IMG/VR virus record: IMGVR_UViG_3300044645_002685
Coordinates: 1-20,067 of that record
From: a virus
Direction: 5' to 3' (one strand)
Length of the DNA: 20,067 nucleotides
How positions within the stretch are numbered: position 1 is the stretch's first letter; the number at the start of each line of letters is the position of its first letter. The notes beneath the pieces were generated by a model that was not told where the DNA came from, made no database searches, and saw only the letters and a list, made by a program, of their open reading frames with translations. The position numbers and the translations under genes were made by a program. Positions 6,473 through 14,635 of the stretch are shown here, one piece after another.

Positions 6473-7330
6473 TCACTGTAAAAAATTTAGGAATCTTTCG
6501 GAATACTTAATTTGCCCCAAGGCTCCAATGTGCCGGCCGTCAACACCTATTTCCCAGAAAGATTCAGTTTTTTCATTTGGTTTATATTTTGCTTTATTAA
6601 AAGCTTCTTCTGGTTCCTTAAGGTATCCATCAATTTTTGTAAATTCAAAAACCTCGTTGTCAGAATCATCCCATGAATAGAAAGCTAATTTTATCCCCAT
6701 TGCTTTACAAGCATTTGATATCTGAATTATTGAACTCAGTGAACTTTGGATACATGCTTTGAGTAGAAGATTTTGTCCATTTTTATTCTTTTCCAAAAAT
6801 CCATCGCCATCGTGGGACCAGAAACATCCAGCGTCTTCGTCCCATGAAAGCCGCTGCCTATATGGTTGCCCATCTACATAAATCCACTGTCTGGTTATTT
6901 CTGGAACCAATATAAGAAGATATTCAGGAGACCCATATTTTAATATGTATTCAAAAAACGCTGAAGCGATTTGAGGTATTGATGCACCAGGGAAAGCAAC
7001 ACTGTTTAGTGTCATCCCAGTTTTTTGTCGGATAATGTTGGGCCAAGCAAACTCGTCCCCAACCCCAACCCCAACCGTAACCGAGCAACCCATCGTGAGT
7101 ATTTTCGCACCAGGGATGAAATCCTGACCAATAACACCACTTGTATTTATCCTGTACTTAACATCAGGATGGGGCTTGTGAGAGCGAACCGTGTCGGTGA
7201 TTAAACCAGAAACTTCATATTCGGACTTGTATGTTCTAAAATCACCATCTGAGCAGAAACGCATTGTTCCGCTGTAAAACATGTTTTTAGCTATGTCAAG
7301 CGTTAATTGTTTCCTGTTTGGTTTTCTCAC
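6473..7330 (-). CDS. SGNH/GDSL-type hydrolase
   Basis: This 285-aa protein has the block I nucleophile in the form GCS (Gly81-Cys82-Ser83), followed by VTVGVGVGDEFAWPNII. It then has LNSVAFPGASIPQI, the Gly/Asn block region, and a C-terminal DGRH (264-267) supplying the Asp and His of the triad. Phage SGNH proteins of this type usually act as esterases or deacetylases on cell-surface polysaccharide or on virion glycans. The upstream NTSGVIGQDF stretch also fits this family. The start is GTG 7330, eight bases after TAGAAT on the same strand and without a Shine-Dalgarno, so translation may be leaderless; ATG 7282 is an alternative. It follows the giant surface protein by 21 bases. Confidence 0.8.
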   Translation of the reverse strand: MRKPNRKQLTLDIAKNMFYSGTMRFCSDGDFRTYKSEYEVSGLITDTVRSHKPHPDVKYRINTSGVIGQDFIPGAKILTMGCSVTVGVGVGDEFAWPNIIRQKTGMTLNSVAFPGASIPQIASAFFEYILKYGSPEYLLILVPEITRQWIYVDGQPYRQRLSWDEDAGCFWSHDGDGFLEKNKNGQNLLLKACIQSSLSSIIQISNACKAMGIKLAFYSWDDSDNEVFEFTKIDGYLKEPEEAFNKAKYKPNEKTESFWEIGVDGRHIGALGQIKYSERFLNFLQ

Positions 7331-7338
7331 AGGATTTT

Positions 7339-7344
7339 ATTCTA
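7339..7344 (-). promoter_or_regulatory. TAGAAT -10 element, leaderless-type, for the SGNH gene
   Basis: On the minus strand TGTGTAGAAT lies between the stop of the surface protein and GTG 7330, leaving eight bases between the -10 box and the start codon. Transcription would start at or next to the GTG. The same GTGTAGAAT string occurs at 11759-11767 before the peroxidase-like gene. No clear -35 is seen. Confidence 0.4.
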
Positions 7345-7351
7345 CACAGAA

Positions 7352-10300
7352 TTATTCGCTGTCTGGCTCTTTCATGTGAAGGTACATCGCGCATGCAAAT
7401 GCGATTGAAGTACCCCACAGTGCAACCTGTTGGGTGAATCCGGAGAGCGTGAAGTACATAACCACAGCTCCAGCAAGAGTGAATCCAGAGGCCATCACTC
7501 CATAAACAAACTTCTTAGTGAAATTCTTCCAGTCCATAACTCTCACTCCATCCTCGTATTTGTAAATAGATATCCGCTTAATCCATTCAGGACCTTCGCC
7601 CTCAATGGCTCCACCTTCCTCGGCTTCCTCATCTTCCCTGCGAACCGCAACGTCTTGTCTTGGGCCAGATGGGTTAGATGGGCTAGAGCCTGGGGTTGGT
7701 ATTCCACCAGCAGCAGCGGCTAGAGCCACAGTACTGGTCACCAAGTTTACCGCAATTACGCTTCTTCTTGTACCAACATCTATGGAAGAACCCAATGCGG
7801 TATACGTATCAAACACTCCGGCGAATACGTTGATTTCTTCTTCAAATGATTCCTTAACATCGGTTGGCGCCTCGGTGAGTGCTTCTGAAATCGCGGCACC
7901 AGCTTCTTCTGAAACCTCAGCAACAACGATTGCGTTAAACACTGCGGATGCTTGTTCGCCGTCAATGCTTTCAAGAACCTTGGAGCTTGTTGCAAGTTCG
8001 GTTGCTTGTCCAGACTCGATGCCACCCTCTTGCTCAATTACCAACGTAACGACTTGTCCAACCTGCTCGCTCGTAATTGTGTCGGATTCCAACACATCCA
8101 CGATTACTCCGACCGATTCAGCGTCTAGTTCATTACCCAAGACAGCGGTGAAGGTTTCAATCAAAACCTCGTTGCTTACTTCTTCGTCAAAGACCGCACC
8201 AAGAACAGTGTTCAACAACTCTGAGGTGAGTTCTTCCTCCAACACATCAACGATGAGGTCAATGGTTTCTGCGTCGGAAAGGTCACTGTCAAACACGCTG
8301 TCAAAGATTGCTTCTGTTTCTGACGCGCTTAGGTTTGTTTCAAGCAAGTCTCCAAGTACGGTCATAGTGTCCGCAACCGATATATCTTCGTCAAATACGG
8401 CTGCCATAACTGTGTCTAGGTCGCCAGAACTAAGCGGACCATCAAAGATTGACACCAAAGCCGACACCATATTCTCAGCAGAAGTATCTTCTGAGAACGC
8501 TGAATCCAAAACTGCCGTCAACTGTGCGCTAGTGATGTCTGCATCCAGCATCGTCGTCAGTGCTTCGGTGAATACATCTGCCGAAACATCTTCGGTAAAG
8601 ACGGCTTCTAGAACATTGTCAAACTGGGTGTTGGTAAGTTCTGCACCAAGGAGTGTGTCAAGAACAGCGCCAACCTCGTCAGCCTCAATATCGGCAGTGA
8701 ATGTATTTTCAAGAATATTGTCCAATATGACTGTCGTGATTGGCTCGTTGTCTTCTATGTCTGTGACGGTATAATCATCTGGTGGAATTATTATTACTAC
8801 CGTTTCGGTTTCTGTTGGGTCTATTCCAATTGGTTCTGAGTATTCTGGAATTGTTTCTGTTGGCAGTTCGATTCCAGTTCCTGTTTCTACGGGAAGCGGC
8901 ACCGTTGTGGATTCTGTTTCAGGCTCTGGGTATTGCGGGAGTGGCACTGTTGTACCGTATGGGGGAGTCACGACGACAGGAGCGACAGTCGTACTGGTCG
9001 TAGTTGTAGTAGTAGATGAAGTGGGTGTCGGGTCAAGAACAGTTGCATCAACGGTTACTTCAGGTCCATAGGTGCAACTACCAGTTCCAACCCCAGCACA
9101 CCCAGCCGTCATTGCTTTGATGCCGAAACGAACGGGTCCATATCCTGTTGTGACAGGATTACTGCCAGAGAACATCCCGGTGCTCAACGAGTAGTTGGTT
9201 CCTTGATTGGTCCAAACTCCCCAACCACCTGATTGTGCTCCACCAATTACGGTGAGGTCGTAGAAACTAACTGAGTAACCGTAGATAGAAGCATTACTTG
9301 CCGCCGACGCATCCCAATCAAGGTCAACACTTCCATCTGTGTTCGCAACGGCAGTCAGGTTTGTAACTGGATTAAGGTACGCCGCAGTAATCGTGTTGTT
9401 GGACTCGACATATCCAGAGCCTGAGAAATTGTTTGTGTTTTGCGCAGTAGTGCCAAATGTGTTTCCACTGGCTGTAGAGAACGAGTTCGCACTTGCTCCG
9501 TTGTATAACGAAGAGCCGTTATTCCAATTGTTTGCAAATTGAATAGCGGTGGTGTTGCCATTGAATGTATTACCTGAAACCATTTGATTGCCAGCGCCAA
9601 CCGTCCAAGAGGTGGGAATCCATGATGAGAAAGACACGCCAACACCGTTTGAAGTAAATGTCGAATTTAGAACTTGCTGACGGTTGAGCCCTCCTAAATA
9701 TGCACCAAACTGTGTGTTTCCTGTGAACTGGCTGTTATTTATTTTGACAAAGCGCTCGGTACGAATACCATAAGTATTTGATGTAAATGTAGAGCCATTG
9801 ACATAAATACGATTTGAGTAATCAGTATCCGTAAGGCTTAAGGCCGACGGGGTACCACCATGGTCAGAGGTAATTGCATAACCATTATTGGTGAATTGTG
9901 AATCATTGAATGTGGTAACTCCACCGCCGCCTTGGTAGAAAGCCCACGATGAATGATTGGAAATTTTTATCCGATTGAACGTCATTGTTCCGGAGGCGTT
10001 GTAAATAAGACCACCGTTCCATGACACATTTTTACCTTGCTTGAATGTCATGTCTTCAATAACAATTGTTCGTGCACCACTGTTGTAAATTGCTCGCCAC
10101 AAATTGTTTCCATCAATAATCGTCGTAGCCATACCTGTTCCGGTAATTGTTACGTCATCAGTAATCGCGGGCAGGTCAGAAGTAAGGGTGATTGTTCCAG
10201 TGTTTCCTGGAGCAAAGGTAATCGTGTTAATAGTGGCTGAAGCGTTTGCTGTAGTGATGGCCCAACGTAAAGAACCAGAGTCAGAGGTATCTGAGAGATT

Positions 10301-11692
10301 TTCAACAATGACAGATGTTAGGGCTGGAACCGTGATTGACGCAGCCGAGTTTGCCGTTAGTGAACCAATTGAGTTTGTTTTGGTTACGGCTACTCGTATT
10401 TGTTTCGCAACATCACCCGAACCAATTGTGTATGTTGAGGATGTTGCGCCAGATATATTTGTCCATGTGCACGAAGAAGGGGTGCAGGATTGCCACTGAT
10501 AGGTTGTCGCAGTTACAGCAGAGCCACCGTCACCCCAGGTTCCATCGACTGCGGTCAGAGTTTCTCCATACTCAATAGTTCCAGACATTGATGTTCCACC
10601 AGATGTTGTGGGAGCAGTGGCCCCTGCAAGCAAAGCAAACGACCGACTTACCGTGGATGCTGATACGTATGAGTTATTAGAAGAACTATTTGCGGAGATA
10701 GTGCAAGTTCCTGTTTGGTTAGCCAACACCGTCACCGTTGCAGTTGAAGTTCCACCACTATCAGTTGACGAGCCAACGGTGCATTTGCCTGTAGTGCTGG
10801 ATGTAAAAGTAACCGACAGTCCAGAAGTGGCAGTGGCTGAGACAGTAAATGTCTGGTTTGACGAAGAGGCAACTATGTCGGCAGGCTGAGCGAAGGTAAT
10901 AGTGTTTGCGCTGGCTACAGATATTGCTGAGTCAATATACATTGATGCACCAAGGACTTGACCGCCCGTTGCGTCATAGGAACCATTAACGAACCTAAAT
11001 CTGTAATAACCAGTAGATGGGACTATGCCACTAGACGTAACCCAACCTTGGTTTTGCCCGCGTCCATATGAAACCAAAGTTGAAGTAGCACTAGAGCCAT
11101 AGTCGTATGAGTTCCCACTTGCAGAAACCTCAACCAAGTACCCGTATGCTTCGTAGTCGTCACCACCACCAGCGGCGGCCCAGTCAAAAGAAATTGATTG
11201 ATTTGCCGTGGCAGGAAACGGCTCGGTCCATATCTCTGGCCCAAACGCCGAACCGTATGTTCCATGACTATCACAAGTATTGCCATAGGAAATAGTGCCA
11301 GAAGAGAAGAGACGAATTACTCCACTACGTCCACCATATTCCTGTCCTGTAGATGTGGAGTAAGACAGGTTCTGGGTGGTCGCTTCTTGGCCTTCGTACA
11401 ACTGCTGTTCTCGCGTGTAGTCCTTGTCGGTTACATAGGAGTAGGAACTATTGGATGCGGAGTCGGTGCCAGTCATCGTGTATGGACCAATCCCCTGCTT
11501 GCCCAGAACCTTGCATTGGGTTCGGCTTGCCAACGAACCTAGGGTTACTTTTGCCGCCGTAGTTGACTCAAAAACAGGCGACAATGCCTGAACTGGCGAA
11601 GAAAAGCCAAAAATCGATACCAGTAAAAGGAATACCGAAGGAACAGCCATGATTAATGCGGGCTTATTAACGCGGCGACGCCGTACGAACAT
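7352..11692 (-). CDS. Giant secreted, membrane-anchored multidomain surface protein (1446 aa)
   Basis: A positively charged signal peptide (RRRR, then LIMAVPSVFLLLVSIFGF) has a likely cleavage after VQA36. A jelly-roll-like domain follows (about 37-255, with SFDWAAAGGGDDYEAYGYLVEV), then two Ig-like domains (about 260-356 and 358-455) and a right-handed beta-helix typical of adhesins or polysaccharide binding (about 460-775). Next come a fibronectin-III-like domain (about 775-880), a Thr/Pro-rich linker (about 885-985), six exact-length 34-residue helical repeats (1004-1207), an acidic segment, and two C-terminal transmembrane helices (about 1395-1440). AAGGAGG lies four bases before ATG 11692. 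It may be a surface-displayed adhesin or fibre. A signal peptide plus membrane tail is unusual for a virion protein and may instead mark the infected cell. Confidence 0.85.
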   Translation of the reverse strand: MFVRRRRVNKPALIMAVPSVFLLLVSIFGFSSPVQALSPVFESTTAAKVTLGSLASRTQCKVLGKQGIGPYTMTGTDSASNSSYSYVTDKDYTREQQLYEGQEATTQNLSYSTSTGQEYGGRSGVIRLFSSGTISYGNTCDSHGTYGSAFGPEIWTEPFPATANQSISFDWAAAGGGDDYEAYGYLVEVSASGNSYDYGSSATSTLVSYGRGQNQGWVTSSGIVPSTGYYRFRFVNGSYDATGGQVLGASMYIDSAISVASANTITFAQPADIVASSSNQTFTVSATATSGLSVTFTSSTTGKCTVGSSTDSGGTSTATVTVLANQTGTCTISANSSSNNSYVSASTVSRSFALLAGATAPTTSGGTSMSGTIEYGETLTAVDGTWGDGGSAVTATTYQWQSCTPSSCTWTNISGATSSTYTIGSGDVAKQIRVAVTKTNSIGSLTANSAASITVPALTSVIVENLSDTSDSGSLRWAITTANASATINTITFAPGNTGTITLTSDLPAITDDVTITGTGMATTIIDGNNLWRAIYNSGARTIVIEDMTFKQGKNVSWNGGLIYNASGTMTFNRIKISNHSSWAFYQGGGGVTTFNDSQFTNNGYAITSDHGGTPSALSLTDTDYSNRIYVNGSTFTSNTYGIRTERFVKINNSQFTGNTQFGAYLGGLNRQQVLNSTFTSNGVGVSFSSWIPTSWTVGAGNQMVSGNTFNGNTTAIQFANNWNNGSSLYNGASANSFSTASGNTFGTTAQNTNNFSGSGYVESNNTITAAYLNPVTNLTAVANTDGSVDLDWDASAASNASIYGYSVSFYDLTVIGGAQSGGWGVWTNQGTNYSLSTGMFSGSNPVTTGYGPVRFGIKAMTAGCAGVGTGSCTYGPEVTVDATVLDPTPTSSTTTTTTSTTVAPVVVTPPYGTTVPLPQYPEPETESTTVPLPVETGTGIELPTETIPEYSEPIGIDPTETETVVIIIPPDDYTVTDIEDNEPITTVILDNILENTFTADIEADEVGAVLDTLLGAELTNTQFDNVLEAVFTEDVSADVFTEALTTMLDADITSAQLTAVLDSAFSEDTSAENMVSALVSIFDGPLSSGDLDTVMAAVFDEDISVADTMTVLGDLLETNLSASETEAIFDSVFDSDLSDAETIDLIVDVLEEELTSELLNTVLGAVFDEEVSNEVLIETFTAVLGNELDAESVGVIVDVLESDTITSEQVGQVVTLVIEQEGGIESGQATELATSSKVLESIDGEQASAVFNAIVVAEVSEEAGAAISEALTEAPTDVKESFEEEINVFAGVFDTYTALGSSIDVGTRRSVIAVNLVTSTVALAAAAGGIPTPGSSPSNPSGPRQDVAVRREDEEAEEGGAIEGEGPEWIKRISIYKYEDGVRVMDWKNFTKKFVYGVMASGFTLAGAVVMYFTLSGFTQQVALWGTSIAFACAMYLHMKEPDSE
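8072..8683 (-). repeat. Six tandem 102-base units encoding 34-residue helical repeats
   Basis: Six consecutive units, each exactly 34 residues, share the pattern xxxxxxxLxxLLxxxLTSxxLxxVLxxVFxEDxS, for example the ends AVFTEDVS, SAFSEDTS, AVFDEDIS, SVFDSDLS and AVFDEEVS. Each unit is made of two similar 17-residue halves, so it probably folds as a two-helix hairpin and the array as an acidic alpha-solenoid. The DNA copies have diverged strongly, which points to old duplication under selection for length. Confidence 0.85.
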
Positions 11693-11696
11693 GGGG

Positions 11697-11716
11697 CCTC
11701 CTTAAAAAAGACCTCC
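11697..11716 (-). promoter_or_regulatory. Double Shine-Dalgarno before the giant surface protein
   Basis: On the minus strand a perfect AAGGAGG (11703-11697) lies four bases from ATG 11692, and a second GGAGGTC (11716-11710) lies just upstream, separated by a T-run. This is the strongest ribosome site seen in the window and suggests high or queued translation of this very long gene. Confidence 0.6.
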
Positions 11717-11761
11717 AATTCTAGCACTTAAGCAATATGGAGTGATGGATTATTGTTGGTG

Positions 11762-11767
11762 TAGAAT
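11762..11767 (+). promoter_or_regulatory. TAGAAT -10 element, leaderless-type, for the peroxidase-like gene
   Basis: GTGTAGAAT ends six bases before ATG 11774 and no Shine-Dalgarno is present, so the transcript would begin at the start codon. Leaderless mRNAs are common in actinobacteria. A -35 match is weak or absent. Confidence 0.5.
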
Positions 11768-11773
11768 ATTCTG

Positions 11774-12655
11774 ATGGCCAACAATAGATTCGGAAAAATT
11801 CTTCCGATTTCAATTTATGACATCGAATTGATGTCTTTGAATAATGAAAAAAGTGACTTGTTGTCAAAAAGAAAAGGGAAAGTAACCCTTATTTTCAATG
11901 TCGCTGCTGGATGCGGGAACATACCCCAACACTCAATAATTGAAGAGCTAAACCAAAGATACAAGAATGAGGATGATTTCAGCATTCTCGCCGTAGTAGT
12001 TGATGACTTTACATGTCACGGGTATCCAGAGTTCCAAAATGGCATAAAGTCATATATTGAAGAAAACAGTCTTGAACTTACCCCTGGTCAAGTGGCAAAA
12101 AAATATGCTGTTGACAATTTCGGAGTGACATACGAGTTCTCTGAACTAACAAATGGAAGATACGACAAGCATAGATACGACAAGAGTTTTGTTCCTGGAC
12201 TTGTCAAAGAGCAGGAGCAACACACGCTCTGGCACTATCTGACAGGAGCATACGAAGCTGAAATAAACCCAGAAAATGGTTTGCCGTATCATTCAGAAGA
12301 AGTGCCTTGGTCAGAAGTTGAGCCGATTGATATTACAAATAAAAAAACATTCCCACCACTTCGAGGAAACTTTGAGAAGTTCTTAATCGACAGAACTGGA
12401 ACAAAAATTAAAAGATATGCAAATGGCTTCCTTCTCGGTGAAAGGGACCAGATAGGTGCAACTTTTCCCTGGGTGCAAGAAAAATATCAAGAAAATGGGA
12501 AACGTGACTGGAATCCAGTTATTACACCGCAAGAGAATCAGCAAACAACACCCAAAGGCCAACATTCAAGTTGGCCCACAAAAGAACAAAGAAACGGTAT
12601 TGACTTTTCTCTTGATTCAATCAGTAAAGACATAGATGAGTATTTAGGAAAATAA
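11774..12655 (+). CDS. Glutathione-peroxidase-like protein with altered active site
   Basis: This 293-aa protein keeps the thioredoxin-fold hallmarks of glutathione peroxidases: GKVTLIFNVAAGCG (35-48) places Cys47 at the peroxidatic position, HTLWHYLTG (150-158) matches the HPLYKFLxx segment, and GNFEKFLIDRTG (198-209) matches WNFxKFLVDxxG. Of the usual tetrad, Cys47 and Asn199 remain, but the Gln of the NQF motif is Asp78 (VDDF) and the Trp is Gly198. An extra Cys81 lies near the lost Gln and could serve as a resolving or substitute residue. A tail of about 75 residues (219-293) is not part of the family. It is the only plus-strand gene between two long minus-strand operons, with its own leaderless-type promoter. 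Peroxidase activity is uncertain; a redox or disulfide role is possible. Confidence 0.75.
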   Translation: MANNRFGKILPISIYDIELMSLNNEKSDLLSKRKGKVTLIFNVAAGCGNIPQHSIIEELNQRYKNEDDFSILAVVVDDFTCHGYPEFQNGIKSYIEENSLELTPGQVAKKYAVDNFGVTYEFSELTNGRYDKHRYDKSFVPGLVKEQEQHTLWHYLTGAYEAEINPENGLPYHSEEVPWSEVEPIDITNKKTFPPLRGNFEKFLIDRTGTKIKRYANGFLLGERDQIGATFPWVQEKYQENGKRDWNPVITPQENQQTTPKGQHSSWPTKEQRNGIDFSLDSISKDIDEYLGK

Positions 12656-12656
12656 T

Positions 12657-13931
12657 CTAAATATCTCTATCTGCTATCTTTCTTTTTTCTACTGGCTCAA
12701 GTCTTCCGTGATGCTTTGCTTCTCCGTCTTTTCTAACCCATGTCATACCATAGGTTGATTCAAGGTTCTCTGTTCCTTCTCTGCGCAACAGTCTCTCCGC
12801 CATTGACTGGAATGTTGGGTCATCGCTGAGATTCAGGTAAGAGTTGTGTGACCAAGGAAGGTCGTAGAAGGCTGGAGCATTGACCAAAAGAGCTCCCGCA
12901 GTCGTCCAATGCTCTTCTATTCTTGGATTTTCATGAACAATTGGACCCGATAGGCAATATGCAGGAACATCTATTCCTACAAGTGGCCTGTTCACTTCAA
13001 GCATTTTTTCAATAGCTACTGAATCAAGTGACATGTCCGAATCTATATACAGAACTGCTGAGTAATTTGCAACTCCATAGTTCAATTCGGTGCAGTCTTC
13101 ACCCCAATGGTGACCACTTGTTATTCTGTTTCTTTGAGCAAATTCCCTAATTAGGTTTCTTCCAGTCTCTATGCGAATCCATCTATTGCCGGAATCAACT
13201 TTTTTTTGCATGTCATTTATCGAATATGTCCAGTAATCTCCATTGACTTCTTTTAGTGCTTCAATCACTTCATGGAAAGGTTCTATTCCTCGGTTGTCTA
13301 ATTCAAATGAAGCAAACCATTTAACGTTTGGGAACTTCCTACAAATCTCTGCTCTATCGGCCATCCAGTTCATGTGCTCTTTGGCATCACACTTCCATGC
13401 AACCAATGGAGTACCGATAACAAAATGTTTTTCGTAATCAATTGGCTTCAGTACTGGTGATTCGGAAAGTTTGTATTTAGGTTTGTTTAACTCTGCAACA
13501 AAATCTGAACAAACACCGGAGTATTGAATTTTCCAGTCAGAATCCATCTCCCACCAAGATGTTTCTGGAAGCACCTTTATGCATTTCTTTGAACTTGCTT
13601 TTTTCCCAGGAAATGCCCAAACATAACCCCTGCTGGTAATCGTATAGTCGTCCGTGTTATGGAAGAAACAATGCAAATCATTTTGCATGGAAAAAGCTAA
13701 TGCTTCTGCATTTTTGCAATGAATCCATATTTGGTCAGTTCTATCAATGAGCCATTGATGTGGAACTGAATATTGCGGACCGTCATGCCCTAGGGAAGTT
13801 CCAAATTCATTAACCCACAAGTCAACCTCAACATCAAACCCACGCTCAATTGCTTCTTCTATGTATTTTGGATTATTTTCAAGTTCTGGTTTGGGTCCGT
13901 GCAGGTTGCCCCTGTGAGATATATAAATCAT
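12657..13931 (-). CDS. GDPD-like phosphodiesterase domain fused to a GT-A glycosyltransferase
   Basis: I take ATG 13931, which overlaps the methyltransferase stop as ATGA, giving 424 aa. Residues 1-145 follow the glycerophosphodiester phosphodiesterase plan: SHRGN (His6, Arg7), ENNP, DVEVD (Glu35, Asp37), LGHD (His49) and HCKN (Lys73). Residues about 168-410 resemble a GT-A sugar transferase: GTPLVAWKCD start, ETGRNLIREFAQRN, and a DSD metal motif (297-299, LYIDSDMS), followed by TAGALLVNAPAFYD. The pair suggests making or editing a glycan with a phosphodiester link such as glycerol-phosphate; this is inference. It is the last gene of the glycan operon and ends two bases from the convergent peroxidase-like gene. 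Confidence 0.75.
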   Translation of the reverse strand: MIYISHRGNLHGPKPELENNPKYIEEAIERGFDVEVDLWVNEFGTSLGHDGPQYSVPHQWLIDRTDQIWIHCKNAEALAFSMQNDLHCFFHNTDDYTITSRGYVWAFPGKKASSKKCIKVLPETSWWEMDSDWKIQYSGVCSDFVAELNKPKYKLSESPVLKPIDYEKHFVIGTPLVAWKCDAKEHMNWMADRAEICRKFPNVKWFASFELDNRGIEPFHEVIEALKEVNGDYWTYSINDMQKKVDSGNRWIRIETGRNLIREFAQRNRITSGHHWGEDCTELNYGVANYSAVLYIDSDMSLDSVAIEKMLEVNRPLVGIDVPAYCLSGPIVHENPRIEEHWTTAGALLVNAPAFYDLPWSHNSYLNLSDDPTFQSMAERLLRREGTENLESTYGMTWVRKDGEAKHHGRLEPVEKRKIADRDI

Positions 13932-14635
13932 TTTTCCACCTGAACCCATATCCAGTTTTTGTGATTATCACCAGGTCCTGTGTCACGTATGTCTGATTTA
14001 TAGTTTGTAAAACCAATTTCCCCTATTAGGTCGTCAACAAGTGATTGCTCATCCTTCACGCTTACGTCAGAGTGTCCGTTTGTGCTTCCGGCGTCATAGT
14101 TGTTGTCGTAGTAATCAGCAGTTGGAATTTCACCCTTTCCGCCGTATCCCATCTGGAAACACAACTTGCCGCCCGGCTTTAGAACTCTGAATATGTCCTT
14201 CAAGATGTTGAATCTAATTTCGTGGACACAAATGTGTTGGAAACATATAACTGCGAATACAACATCGTATGATTCATCAGCAATAGCTGAAAGATTATCT
14301 CCACTCGTAACATATAAGTGTGGCTCTGAAATATTGTTTGCTTTTGTATTGATTCTGGCTTTTTCTATATTTACATCAGATATATCAATTCCGTCAACTC
14401 GAGCAAACCTGTCTGCAAACTTGACCAAGTTTCGTCCAGGGCCACATCCGTACTCAAGAGCGATAAGACCATTAGTGTCAAAGTCCTTGAATAAAAAATT
14501 GTCATAATCCGACCAGTTGTTATGAGCGTCATACGAGCCGACAACTGGGTCCCTAAAATCCAGCGACCACTTCGATGCATATTCGTCGTAATAAGAATTC
14601 TGCATATCTAGATAATCTTTTTTGTTCTTGCTCAT
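13928..14635 (-). CDS. Class I SAM-dependent methyltransferase
   Basis: The start ATG 14635 overlaps the upstream stop as ATGA, giving 235 aa; a longer frame to 14686 is not needed. Motif I is LEYGCGPGRNL (60-70), the acidic residue binding the SAM ribose is Asp84 in VDGIDIS, and motif IV is YDVVFAVICFQHI, with the DIFRVLKPGGKLCFQ post-motif that is classic for this fold. The acceptor is not evident. Within a glycosyltransferase operon, O-methylation of a sugar is the simplest reading, as in rhamnan or capsule caps. It ends with an ATGA overlap into the GDPD-GT gene. Confidence 0.9.
   Translation of the reverse strand: MSKNKKDYLDMQNSYYDEYASKWSLDFRDPVVGSYDAHNNWSDYDNFLFKDFDTNGLIALEYGCGPGRNLVKFADRFARVDGIDISDVNIEKARINTKANNISEPHLYVTSGDNLSAIADESYDVVFAVICFQHICVHEIRFNILKDIFRVLKPGGKLCFQMGYGGKGEIPTADYYDNNYDAGSTNGHSDVSVKDEQSLVDDLIGEIGFTNYKSDIRDTGPGDNHKNWIWVQVEK

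Noticed and set aside
7605-8774. Long (389-codon) open frame on the plus strand
   Set aside because: It is wholly antisense to the acidic repeat part of the giant surface gene. Its Ser/Thr-rich composition mirrors the GAx/GTx codons of the other strand, and it has no ribosome site or recognisable motif.
10104-10889. Two plus-strand frames opposite the Ig-like domains
   Set aside because: They mirror the Thr/Ser/Val codons of the real minus-strand gene, have no Shine-Dalgarno and no known motif.
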